DNA from: Aldehydirespirator sp965221605
Lineage (GTDB): Bacteria; Actinomycetota; Acidimicrobiia; Acidimicrobiales; Aldehydirespiratoraceae
Assembly: GCA_965221605.1 (NCBI GenBank)
Contig: CBDCSK010000003.1
Location: 1-64,000 of the forward strand
Length of the DNA: 64,000 bases
Reading direction: 5' to 3'
This document shows positions 7,379 through 14,964 of the stretch, one piece after another (the stretch's first letter is position 1; the number at the start of each line of letters is the position of its first letter). Under the pieces are notes generated by a model that was not told the origin of the DNA, searched no databases, and saw nothing but the letters and a program-made list of their open reading frames with translations. Both the position numbers and the translations under genes were made by a program.

Positions 7379-8313
7379 CCTCGCTGCCGGGGGCGGCGCT
7401 GCTGATCGCGGAGATGGCCGGGCTGCTCCTGGCCGTCACCTTCGGCGTGGCGCTGCTGCAGCGGCGGCTCGGCGACGCCACCATCCGGCGGTGGATGGGC
7501 GGGCCTCCCCGGCGGGCCGCCCTCAAGGGCATCGCGGTGGGCTTCGTCACGCCGTTCTGCACCTACTCGGCCATCCCGGTCCTGGTCGGCATGCGCCAGG
7601 CCGGTGTGCGGCCCGCGGGGTACGCCGCGTTCATCTTCGCCGCACCGGTGGTCGACCCGGTGCTCATCGGCGCGCTGGCCATCATCATCGGACCCACCGG
7701 AGCGGTCGTCTACGCCGCCACCGCGTTCGCGGCGGCCTTCCTACTGGCCCTCATCGTCGACGCGGTCGACATCGCGCCCCACCTCAAGCCGGTGCCGGCC
7801 CTGGTCGGGGCGCCCGCATCGCCGTCCAGTCCCGCCGAGGCGCGGACTCCCCCGCCGCCGGCGGCCGGCCCGTGCTCGGACGGAGCCCCATGGGCCGGGT
7901 GGCGCCGCGAGTCCCGGACGGCCTGGCGCCGCGCGGTGACGCTGCTGAGGAGCATGGCCTGGCTGATCGCCGCGGGAGTGGGCATAGGACTCGCGATCGG
8001 CCTGCTCGTCCCCACCGACGCCCTCGCCGGCATCGCCGGCGCCCACAACCCGCTGGCCGTACCCGCGGCGGCCGCCGCGGGCATCCCGCTCTACTTCGGC
8101 ACCGAGCTCTTCATTCCCATCGGCGACGCCCTCCACGCCAAGGGAGCCGGCACAGGGTCCATCGTGGCCCTGGTCATCGCGGGCGCCGGAGCCAACATCC
8201 CCGAGTTCGCCCTGCTCACCAGGATTGCCCGGGGCCGGATCGTGGCAGCGTTCTTCGCCTACGTGTTCGTCGTGGCCGTGACCGCCGGCCTGCTCGCCGA
8301 CCTGATCCTGTGA
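7375..8313 (+). CDS. Permease of the PF03773/ArsP type
   Basis: A 312-residue integral membrane protein with about eight hydrophobic segments and a central hydrophilic, Pro-rich loop (about residues 130-180). The motif TPFCTYSAIPVLVGM (around residue 60) is the family signature; characterised organoarsenical exporters have Cys residues in this segment, and here only one Cys is kept. The second half has the mirrored motif PLYFGTELFIPIGDAL and GAGANIPEF. It is coupled to the ArsR gene by a 4-nt overlap, which supports a metalloid or metal export role, but the reduced cysteine content leaves the substrate open. Confidence 0.8.
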   Translation: MTSLPGAALLIAEMAGLLLAVTFGVALLQRRLGDATIRRWMGGPPRRAALKGIAVGFVTPFCTYSAIPVLVGMRQAGVRPAGYAAFIFAAPVVDPVLIGALAIIIGPTGAVVYAATAFAAAFLLALIVDAVDIAPHLKPVPALVGAPASPSSPAEARTPPPPAAGPCSDGAPWAGWRRESRTAWRRAVTLLRSMAWLIAAGVGIGLAIGLLVPTDALAGIAGAHNPLAVPAAAAAGIPLYFGTELFIPIGDALHAKGAGTGSIVALVIAGAGANIPEFALLTRIARGRIVAAFFAYVFVVAVTAGLLADLIL

Positions 8314-8351
8314 GCGCGGCCACCGACCGTCCCGGGAACTTGAGGGGCAGC

Positions 8352-8357
8352 TATAAC
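8352..8357 (+). promoter_or_regulatory. Candidate -10 box of the serpin gene
   Basis: TATAAC lies 11 nt before the ATG at 8369. This spacing would place transcription initiation at or very near the start codon, giving a leaderless transcript, and no Shine-Dalgarno is present. No clear -35 box is seen. Confidence 0.35.
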
Positions 8358-8368
8358 GTCCAATCGTC

Positions 8369-9973
8369 ATGACCAGGTTGCTTGGAGTCCTCGTCGCGCT
8401 GTGCTCCATCGCGGCAGCGTGCGGGTCATCGGACACGACCGCGGGATCCGTGGCACCCCTGACATCGCTGGCGCCGGCGGCTGATCCCGAGACCGAGGAC
8501 CCGGACGTCGAACCAGCCGACGCCGCCCCTGCCCCCCGAGCCCCGGAGGAAGCCGACACCACAACCACAATCCCCGAGCCGGAGGCCGACCCCGACCCCG
8601 AACCGGAGCCCGAGCCCGAACCCGCCGAAGACCCGATCGTAGAAGCCGACCCCACCACAACAACCCCAGAACCGGCGCCGGAACCCGAGCCCGCCGAAGA
8701 CCCAGTCACTGAGGAAGCCGACACCACGACCACCACAACCCCGCCGACAACCACCACAACCACCACGCCGCCGCCCACAACCACGGCGCCGCCGACGACC
8801 ACCACGCCGCCGCCGACGACCACCACAACCACGGCACCGGCACCATTGCCTGAACGGCTGCCGGCCGACCCCGAGGCTCCCGCCCGCGAATGGGTCGCCG
8901 GGATCAACGCAGCCGGGTGGGGCTTCCATCGGCACCTGACAGGCAACGCAGTCTCGAGTCCGGTCAGCATCGGGGTCGCATTCAGCCTGAGCCGGGCCGG
9001 GGCCTCACCAGACTCCGGGGCAGCACTCGACAAGATCTTCGGATTCCCCGCCGACGGCGCCCACAGCGCGGCCAACGCCGTCGACCTCAGCCTGGCCGAG
9101 GGCTCGGTCGAGCCCACCATCCTGGAGGTGGCCAACCGCCTCTTCCCTGACGACGGCTTCACGATGCGACCCGAGTTCCAACGCACGGCCGCCGCCCACT
9201 ACGGGGCGACCGTCGACCCGGTCGACACCGCCGACGGTGCCGCCGCGGCGGACATCATCAACCGGTGGGTGTCGCGGAGCACCCGCGGGCTCATCCCGCG
9301 CATCGTCGACGCGGGCGCCGTCCAGGGCCAGCAGCTGGTCCTCGTCAACACCGTGTACCTGAAGGCCGACTGGCTCGTACCGTTCCTGCCCGATCTGACC
9401 AGCGACGGCCAGTTCACCACCGGCGACAACCGGTCGGTGAAGGTGCCGTTCATGCGCGACCGGGTTCCGTTCACTCGCCGCTACGTCCTGCTCGACGGCG
9501 CCGACGCGGTCGAACTCCCCTACCAGGGAGGCGAGCTGGCCATGTGGCTGATCGTCCCGCGCGACCCCGCCGGGCTGGCTGCCGTCGAAGCCTCGCTCGA
9601 CGCCGGGGCGCTGACCGGACTGCCGAACGCCGCCAAGGCCGGCCTCGTCGACCTCACCATGCCCAAGTGGGAACAGACCCTGCCGCCCGCCGACCTCTTC
9701 GCATGGCTCTGCCCGCAGGGGTTCTGCCCCGGCGCCGCCTTCGACGCGATCGCGCCCGGCATCTTCATCAGCGCCGCGCTCCACGGCGCCAAGGTGATCG
9801 TCGACGAGAAGGGCACCGAGGCGGCCGCGGCCACCTCCATGATGTTCCCGACCTCCGCGCCTCCCCGGCCCGACCTCACCATCGTCGCGGATCGCCCGTT
9901 CCTGTGGGCCATCGTCCACCAGGACACCGGCGCCCTGCTGTTCGTGGGCCGCCTCGTAGACCCGACCGCATAA
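8369..9973 (+). CDS. Secreted lipoprotein serpin (serine protease inhibitor)
   Basis: 534 residues. A lipoprotein signal ends at SIAAAC (Cys18). Residues 20-160 form a Thr/Pro/Glu-rich linker with long TTTTT and EPEPEP stretches, probably a wall-spanning spacer. The serpin domain follows (about 165-533), with SSPVSIGVAFSLSRAGA, NRWVSRSTRGLIPRIVD and LVNTVYLKADW. The reactive-loop hinge is EKGTEAAAAT (480-489), the small-residue pattern typical of inhibitory serpins; counting 17 residues from Glu480 places P1 near Ser496. The C-terminal signature RPFLWAIVHQDTGALLFVGR is intact. Serpins are suicide inhibitors of serine or cysteine proteases and are patchy in bacteria. The cell-surface location suggests protection from external proteases. 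Confidence 0.92.
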   Translation: MTRLLGVLVALCSIAAACGSSDTTAGSVAPLTSLAPAADPETEDPDVEPADAAPAPRAPEEADTTTTIPEPEADPDPEPEPEPEPAEDPIVEADPTTTTPEPAPEPEPAEDPVTEEADTTTTTTPPTTTTTTTPPPTTTAPPTTTTPPPTTTTTTAPAPLPERLPADPEAPAREWVAGINAAGWGFHRHLTGNAVSSPVSIGVAFSLSRAGASPDSGAALDKIFGFPADGAHSAANAVDLSLAEGSVEPTILEVANRLFPDDGFTMRPEFQRTAAAHYGATVDPVDTADGAAAADIINRWVSRSTRGLIPRIVDAGAVQGQQLVLVNTVYLKADWLVPFLPDLTSDGQFTTGDNRSVKVPFMRDRVPFTRRYVLLDGADAVELPYQGGELAMWLIVPRDPAGLAAVEASLDAGALTGLPNAAKAGLVDLTMPKWEQTLPPADLFAWLCPQGFCPGAAFDAIAPGIFISAALHGAKVIVDEKGTEAAAATSMMFPTSAPPRPDLTIVADRPFLWAIVHQDTGALLFVGRLVDPTA

Positions 9974-10000
9974 CGGAGCCCCGACTCGCCCGCGGGCGGT

Positions 10001-10348
10001 TCAGCTCGGAATGTCCAGGATCATTCCGAGAAGATCGCGGATCTGTGCCAGTGCAGCGTTGCCGACGTTGCCGCGCCGGTCGTCGATCCGCCTAGCAGCA
10101 GCTGAACGGATGTGCTGGCACTGGGCTGCCGACCGATGGTCCAGACCGTTGGCGGCGTCGGCCTCGATCTCCACCTCCGAAGCGAGGCCACGGACAGTCG
10201 ACGTGAGCGGCACTACATGGACGACGCTCGGCGCAGCGTCCAGAACCCGCTGCGCGCTGACCACCACGGCCGGACGACGGAACGCCGCCTCGCTCCCGGC
10301 CGGCGCGCCGAGGTCAAGATCGACCACGTCACCCGAGGTCAGCATCAA
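10001..10348 (-). CDS. MazF/PemK-family toxin, locus 1
   Basis: A 115-residue protein with the PemK/MazF fold pattern: SGDVVDLDLGAP at the N-terminus, RRPAVVVSAQRVLD, VVHVVPLTSTVR and the C-terminal LAQIRDLLGMILDIP. MazF-type toxins are ribosome-independent endoribonucleases that arrest growth. The second Met is an equally possible start. The antitoxin gene lies immediately upstream and overlaps it by 20 nt, the usual order and coupling for this class. A related but diverged pair is at 14156-14687. Confidence 0.85.
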   Translation of the reverse strand: MMLTSGDVVDLDLGAPAGSEAAFRRPAVVVSAQRVLDAAPSVVHVVPLTSTVRGLASEVEIEADAANGLDHRSAAQCQHIRSAAARRIDDRRGNVGNAALAQIRDLLGMILDIPS

Positions 10349-10523
10349 GCCACCTCGTCTCGTCGTCGGTCAACCCGCCGCGCAGGTCGTTGCCGATCAA
10401 CTCCTGGCGCAGGCGCCGCACAGCTAGCGCAACCGTGTCGCCAACGGTCGCTCCCAGAGTCGACGCCAGCTTCTTGATCTCCTGATGGGTCACTCCGTCA
10501 ATCCGGACACTCGTGCTTTGCAT
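10329..10523 (-). CDS. Antitoxin partner of the MazF-like toxin, locus 1
   Basis: A 64-residue protein beginning MQSTSVRIDGVTHQEIKKLA, a pattern typical of ribbon-helix-helix antitoxins, followed by a helical segment and an acidic C-terminus (DDETRWLDADLG) suited to binding the toxin. It overlaps the toxin start by 20 nt. Upstream on the minus strand CATAAT lies about 6 nt from the ATG, so the message is probably leaderless and autoregulated. Confidence 0.75.
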   Translation of the reverse strand: MQSTSVRIDGVTHQEIKKLASTLGATVGDTVALAVRRLRQELIGNDLRGGLTDDETRWLDADLG

Positions 10524-10680
10524 GCAATTATGCTAGCAGCATCGACCACCGACAAGCACACACGGGCTCGGTCCGGCGCTTCTCGAAGACGGGGCCTCGG
10601 AGGCCGCCGCCGACGCCCGGACCGGCCGCGAGACAAGCACTAGAATCCGGTCAGACCGCCGTACAGGGGAGGATTCCTTG

Positions 10681-11344
10681 TCAGACGCTCATGACGGCAC
10701 CGAGTCCGGCAGCTCCAGCTATCCCGCGAGGCTTGATGTCGACCACCAGGGCGCGCTGGGGGTCGATGCCGTCGCGCAGCACGGTCTGGCAGCCGCTGAC
10801 GAAGAGCATCCCATGGCGAGCATCAGGTAGGCGCCCAGCACCGGTCCGGGGATCGTCAACAAGACGGCAGTGAACTTGGAGAAGAGGGCCAGCGCCACCG
10901 TGACGGCAGCCACGCCGACCCCGACTCGACGGGCGGCGACGCCGGTGAGGTTGATCAGCGACAGGCTGTATGAGGAATTGGCCATCGGCGGCAGCGTGCC
11001 GGCGAGGCCGCCGAGCAGCATGCCGACGCCGTTGGCGCTGACCATGCCCTGGATCTGGCGGAACTCGATCGCCCGCGGCACCCGGCGGGAGCCCTGCTGG
11101 ATGGCCACACCGTCGCTGATGGTCTTGAGCCCGAGCACCAGCGTGAGAATCGCGAACGAGGGCAGGAGCGCCCAGAACTCTGTGCTCGGTGTGAGATCCA
11201 CGCTCAAGGCCGGCATCTCGGGAATGCGACCATCGGCGCGACCACCAGCGCGGCCCCCTGGAACCCGACCAGCAGTGCGACCCCCGGAGGGCAGGGCTCC
11301 TCGGGCTCGAATCGGATGGGCTGTTCGGCGCTGCCGGCAGTCAC
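10681..11344 (-). pseudogene. Decayed nucleobase:cation symporter (uracil/xanthine permease) remnant
   Basis: Three reading frames together spell fragments of an NCS2/UraA-type permease. The N-terminal piece (EPEEPCPPGVALLVGFQG) starts near 11344; a second piece from 11216 contains LVLGLKTISDGVAIQ, GMLLGGLAGTLPPMANSSYS and LTIPGPVLGAYLMLAMG; the third, in another frame, reads SGCQTVLRDGIDPQRALVV and ends at 10681. At least two frameshifts are needed, and the whole is under half the usual 430-500 residues, so an internal deletion is also likely. Non-functional. It lies between the MazEF-like pair and the GcvT-family gene. Confidence 0.8.
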
Positions 11345-11504
11345 AGGTTCGCCAACCTCACCCGATGAGCCTAGTCCCGGCCCAGTTCTGGGAGACCGGG
11401 CGCTGAAGGCTACCGACATCGCCCCTCTTGCGTCGGCGGTGAGCGCCTCTTTAGCATCTATGAACGCATGGGGGCAGGCGCGCTGGCCGGGGAGGAGAAC
11501 CGAG

Positions 11505-12773
11505 ATGAGTGAATCGTTGTGGCAGGAGGCCCGGGCCAGCCGCTTCCGGCCCGACGGCGTCGTGGGCACCCCTCTGCACACCCGTACCGCGCAGCACAGC
11601 CAGACTCCGTGGTACTTCAACTGGGACCTCAACCATGTGGTCGACGTCTACGACGACTTCCACGCCGAACTCGGCGCGATCCGACAGGCGGTGGCGATGG
11701 GCGACATGTCGCCGTTGTGCAAGTGCACGATCGCGGGCCCGGACGCCACCCGGCTCGTCGACCAGCTGGTGCCCCGCAACATCGACAACCTCGACGTGGG
11801 CACCGTGCAGTACACGCCGTGGTGCAACGACGACGGCAAGGTCGTCTCCGACGGGCTCGTCTTCCGGGCGTCGGCCTCGAGCTACCGCTTCACCGGGGAT
11901 CCGACCTGCGACTGGTTCACCGAGAAGGCCGAGGGTTACGACGTGGAGGTCCTCGACGAGACCGACGACTACGGGATCCTCATGGTGCAGGGACCTCGGG
12001 CCCGCGACGTGGTCGAGCGGGCGACGGGAGCCGACTGGTCCGGACTCGACTTCTCTCGCCTGGTCCGCACCCGGATAGGCGGCGTCGAGATCGAGCTGGC
12101 CCGGCAGGGCTTCACCGGTGAGCTCGGCTACGAGATCCTGATGCCGGCCGGCAGCGGCGCTCCCGTATGGGACGCAGTCGCCGAGGCCGGCGCCGACTAC
12201 GGGCTCCGGCCGTGCGGTGAGTGGGCGATCGACGTGGCCCGGGTCGAGGCCGGTCTGTTGATTCCAGGACCCGACTACGCCAACGCGGGACCGGACCCCA
12301 CCGGCTCGCACACGGTCTCGGCGTCGGATCCCGAGTGCTACTCGTCGCCGTTCGAGCTGAGGATGGGGCCCTTCGTCGATCTGTCCAAGGAGTCCTTCAT
12401 CGGTCGTGACGCCCTGGTCGCGGAAGCCGAGAGGGGCGGGCCGCCGCGGCGGCTGGTCGGGCTCGTCATCGACTGGCGGGCCATCGTCGCGGCCCACCTC
12501 GACCACGGCGTCCCGCCGAACATCTCTCCGCGCGTCGAGTGGGTGGCCAAGCCGGTCTCCGTCGACGGCAACCGCGCCGGGCGGGCGTCGAGCATCACCT
12601 GGGGCCCGTCGGTCGACCGGCTGATCGGTTTCGGTCACCTCGACAAGGCCCTCGGCGAGTCCGGCACCGAGGTCTTCGTGGACTGGATCATCCCCGGAAC
12701 CGGCACCGTGTTCGCGGCCCCGGCCACCGTCGAAGAACTCCCCTTCCTCCAGCACCGCCGCACCGAAGGATGA
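11505..12773 (+). CDS. Aminomethyltransferase (GcvT/DMSP-demethylase-like) family protein
   Basis: 422 residues, the size of GcvT-fold folate-dependent methyltransferases. Visible signatures are PLCKCTIAGPDATRLVDQL, TPWCNDDGKVVSDGLVFR, MVQGPRARDVVERA and TGELGYEILMPAGSG, followed by a C-terminal barrel (FIGRDAL, RRLVGLVID). Relatives include the glycine-cleavage T protein, sarcosine/dimethylglycine dehydrogenase tails and DMSP demethylase; these use tetrahydrofolate to accept a one-carbon unit. There are no gcvH/gcvP neighbours, so a stand-alone demethylase is more likely than a glycine-cleavage subunit. GGAGGAG sits 7 nt before the ATG at 11505, which decides the start over the longer frame. 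The IS5-type element is inserted 14 nt after the stop codon. Confidence 0.85.
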   Translation: MSESLWQEARASRFRPDGVVGTPLHTRTAQHSQTPWYFNWDLNHVVDVYDDFHAELGAIRQAVAMGDMSPLCKCTIAGPDATRLVDQLVPRNIDNLDVGTVQYTPWCNDDGKVVSDGLVFRASASSYRFTGDPTCDWFTEKAEGYDVEVLDETDDYGILMVQGPRARDVVERATGADWSGLDFSRLVRTRIGGVEIELARQGFTGELGYEILMPAGSGAPVWDAVAEAGADYGLRPCGEWAIDVARVEAGLLIPGPDYANAGPDPTGSHTVSASDPECYSSPFELRMGPFVDLSKESFIGRDALVAEAERGGPPRRLVGLVIDWRAIVAAHLDHGVPPNISPRVEWVAKPVSVDGNRAGRASSITWGPSVDRLIGFGHLDKALGESGTEVFVDWIIPGTGTVFAAPATVEELPFLQHRRTEG

Positions 12774-12791
12774 CGCGCCGCCCGCCCCTAG

Positions 12792-14141
12792 CAGGATGCT
12801 GAAATTCGGGGGTTTGGCGGTTTGGGTTGTGTCGGGTGGGCTGGTTCTGGTGTCGGCCGCCGGGCAGGTCCCGTTGGCTGTTGGGGGGTTTTGGCTGGCG
12901 TTGGGTGCGGGCGGGTGGTTTGGGGGTTCTGGGGCGGGGTTGGTGGTGGTTTGTGGGGGGTGCGGTCGGGCGGTCGGTGCGGGGTGGGTTCAGGCCGCTC
13001 GCGTGTCGAGTCGGGCTATGCGCACCAGGTTGTAGCTGGCGGCGGCGATGAGGAGCCAGTGCCGGTTGCGTTGTCGTCCTTTGTGGCGGAGTTTGCGTCC
13101 TCCGGCGATGGTCTTGATCCAGCCGAAGGGCTCCTCGACGCGTTTTCGGGTTCGTTGGGAGATCGTGTATCCGGCGTGGCGGGTGGTGCGCCCGTCGATG
13201 GCGGATCTGCGGCGGGTGGTGTTCTGGGCGACGTGGGGCGTGAACCCCGCGGCCCGTGCGTCGGCGACGAAGTCTTTGGTGTCGTAGTTGCGGTCCCCGC
13301 CGACGGTGCGGCGCCTCGCGCGTGGGGGGGCTCGCCTGAGCATCGCTGCGGCGGTGTCGCGTTCTGCGTGGCCGTCGGCTTGCGTGAGGTCGGCGTCGAC
13401 GATGAGCCCGTTGCGGTTCTCGGTGAGCAGATGCCCCATGAAGCACAGCGCTGCGGCGGTCCCCGCGGACTTGCGGAACAGCCTGGCCTCGGGGTCCGTC
13501 ACCGAGGCGTGGGTGTCGTTGCGGCGGCGGGCGCCGCGCCAGTCGGCGTCGGGGTTGCGGCCCCGCGCCGGCGCGGGCTCGGCGGGGGCTGCTTTGGGTT
13601 TGAAGCTCTTGTGCGACGCCCACGCCTCCAACAGCGTGCCGTCGACGCTGAAATGATCGCTCGAGCAGTAGCGGCGAAGCCGGGCCTGATCCACCACCGC
13701 GGCGAAGAACCGGTCCGCGATCTCGTGGTCCAACAAGCGCTGCCGGTTCTTGGAGAACGTCGACGCGTCGAAGCCGCGCTCGTCGATGCGCAGCCCCAAA
13801 AACCACTTGAACAACATGTCGTATTTCAGCCGCTCACAGAACGCCCGCTCCGAGCGGATCGAGTACAGCGCCATCAGCACCGACGCCTTCAACAGCATCT
13901 CCGGGGGCACGCTGGGACGGCCCCGAGGCGGATACATCGCCGCCAGCTCGCCGTCGAGCCCATCGAGCACCGCGTCCACCACAGCCCTGATCCGCCGTAT
14001 GGGGTGACCAGCACCGATCAGGTCCTCCGTCGACAGAGTCGACAACATCGCCGTCTGGGCATCAACTGTTCCACGCATAACGACATTGTCCCACCCCACA
14101 GCATCCAACGCGAGCACCCAAACGACTTTTTCAGCACCCTG
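12792..14141 (-). mobile_element. IS5-family insertion sequence, complete, 1350 bp
   Basis: Terminal inverted repeats are visible: CAGGATGCTGAAA at the left end (12792 on) and, on the opposite strand at the right end, CAGGGTGCTGAAA (ending at 14141), one mismatch in 13. Both ends are flanked by CTAG (12788-12791 and 14142-14145), a 4-bp duplication matching the C-T/A-A-G target preference known for the IS5 group. One transposase gene fills the element. Complete ends, matching duplications and an intact gene suggest a recent, possibly active insertion. Confidence 0.9.
12990..14078 (-). CDS. IS5-family DDE transposase
   Basis: 362 residues. The N-terminal domain has HPIRRIRAVVDAVLDGLDGE, PSVPPEMLLKASVLMALYSI and SERAFCERLKYDMLFKWFLG, typical of the DUF772-type region; the catalytic core has D146 in HFSVDGT, a second Asp in VGGDRNYDTKDF and Glu in RVEEPFGWIKT followed by a Lys/Arg-rich stretch. 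This is a complete DDE triad. The ATG at 14078 (MRGTVDAQ) is preferred to the GTG at 14117 because family members start close to this point. It catalyses cut-and-paste movement of the element at 12792-14141. Confidence 0.92.
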   Translation of the reverse strand: MRGTVDAQTAMLSTLSTEDLIGAGHPIRRIRAVVDAVLDGLDGELAAMYPPRGRPSVPPEMLLKASVLMALYSIRSERAFCERLKYDMLFKWFLGLRIDERGFDASTFSKNRQRLLDHEIADRFFAAVVDQARLRRYCSSDHFSVDGTLLEAWASHKSFKPKAAPAEPAPARGRNPDADWRGARRRNDTHASVTDPEARLFRKSAGTAAALCFMGHLLTENRNGLIVDADLTQADGHAERDTAAAMLRRAPPRARRRTVGGDRNYDTKDFVADARAAGFTPHVAQNTTRRRSAIDGRTTRHAGYTISQRTRKRVEEPFGWIKTIAGGRKLRHKGRQRNRHWLLIAAASYNLVRIARLDTRAA

Positions 14142-14155
14142 CTAGGCGCCGAAGC

Positions 14156-14479
14156 TCAGTCCCCCGGGAGTCCGAGCAGGTCGGCGATGAGTTCTCGGAC
14201 CTGTCGCAGCGCGACGGACCCGACGTTCGTGCCGGTCGCCTCGACCACGCGGTCGACGCTGACGGTCGTGGGCAGGTGCGCCTGAGCGACACCGAATCCG
14301 CCGATGTCAACCTCGCTCAACCATCCTCGCCTCGTGGTCGTGCAGGGGACGACCACGATCGCGTGCTGCCGGAACTCGAGCACATCGTCGCAGGTGACGA
14401 CGATGGCCGGCCGCACGAACCCAGGCTCGCCCCGGGCCGGCGCGCCGAAATCGCAGCGCACAACGTCACCCGCTCGCAT
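14156..14479 (-). CDS. MazF/PemK-family toxin, locus 2
   Basis: A 107-residue protein: MRAGDVVRCDFGAP, RPAIVVTCDDVLEF, AIVVVPCTTTRRGW and the C-terminal VALRQVRELIADLLGLPG. It matches the other MazF-like protein of this window (10001-10348) in every block but is clearly diverged. The ATG at 14479 lies inside the antitoxin gene (14-nt overlap) and fits the family start, so the 16-residue upstream extension is discarded. Growth-arresting endoribonuclease activity is inferred from family. It sits 14 nt from the IS5-type element. Confidence 0.87.
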   Translation of the reverse strand: MRAGDVVRCDFGAPARGEPGFVRPAIVVTCDDVLEFRQHAIVVVPCTTTRRGWLSEVDIGGFGVAQAHLPTTVSVDRVVEATGTNVGSVALRQVRELIADLLGLPGD

Positions 14480-14687
14480 CGGCCACGTCGCTCGCCGACG
14501 CGTCGAGCAGGGCCTCGTCGTCGGCATCGAGTGGGGCGCTCGCGAGCTGAGCCCCGATAATGCGTCGACGCTCCCGCCGGACCAGCTTCTCGATCTGTGC
14601 GTCGAAGGTCAGTCCCTCACGGTCGGCGAGCTGGCGCAAGGCATCCCGAGTCCGAACGGAGACCTTGATGGTAGTCGAATCAGGCAT
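14466..14687 (-). CDS. Antitoxin partner of the MazF-like toxin, locus 2
   Basis: A 73-residue protein: MPDSTTIKVSVRTRDALRQL is a ribbon-helix-helix N-terminus, followed by TFDAQIEKLVRRERRRI and an acidic tail (LDADDEALLDASASD). The ATG at 14687 is preferred to a longer frame because the upstream part would run into the tRNA-like sequence. TATATT lies 7 nt before the start codon, again suggesting a leaderless, autoregulated message. Confidence 0.78.
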   Translation of the reverse strand: MPDSTTIKVSVRTRDALRQLADREGLTFDAQIEKLVRRERRRIIGAQLASAPLDADDEALLDASASDVADASG

Positions 14688-14738
14688 ACCAAGCAATATA
14701 CCCGTGGGCGAAGACGTGCGGGGTGCACACATCATGGG

Positions 14739-14812
14739 TGGGCGATACTGGACTCGAACCAATGACCTCTGCCGTGCGAAGGCAGCGCTCTAGCCGTCTG
14801 AGCCAATCGTGT
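14739..14812 (-). tRNA. Defective tRNA-Ala (CGC)-like sequence
   Basis: On the minus strand the D-arm (GCTC/GAGC), anticodon arm (CTGCC, loop TTCGCAC, GGCAG; anticodon CGC) and T-arm (ATTGG, TTCGAGT, CCAGT) fold well, but the acceptor stem is broken: the 3' side is ATCGCCC while the 5' side reads ACACGAT instead of GGGCGAT, leaving only 4 of 7 pairs. The G3-U70 alanine identity pair is also absent. It is probably a tRNA pseudogene or an integration or rearrangement remnant; no CCA is encoded. It sits between the second MazEF-like pair and the DUF222-HNH gene. Confidence 0.65.
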
Positions 14813-14964
14813 GAGACGGCGAACTCCGGTGCTGAGGTCCACGACCGCCAGGCTCATCGAGACCGCCGCCTGACGCCTCTTGGTTGCGGGTCTGCGCTCG
14901 ACGTTGGGGTTCCCGCTAGCTGAAGCTGAGAGTGGGCGGGTTCGTCCTGCCCGTCCGGCGGGTT

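Noticed and set aside
8560..8850. Dense short repeats that could suggest a satellite or CRISPR
   Set aside because: They encode the Thr/Pro/Glu linker of the serpin lipoprotein in frame; no regular repeat-spacer pattern exists. No CRISPR array was seen anywhere in the window.
12822..14285. 487-codon plus-strand reading frame across the IS
   Set aside because: Mirror of the transposase gene; it would run through both the IS and its flank, and its product shows no domain.
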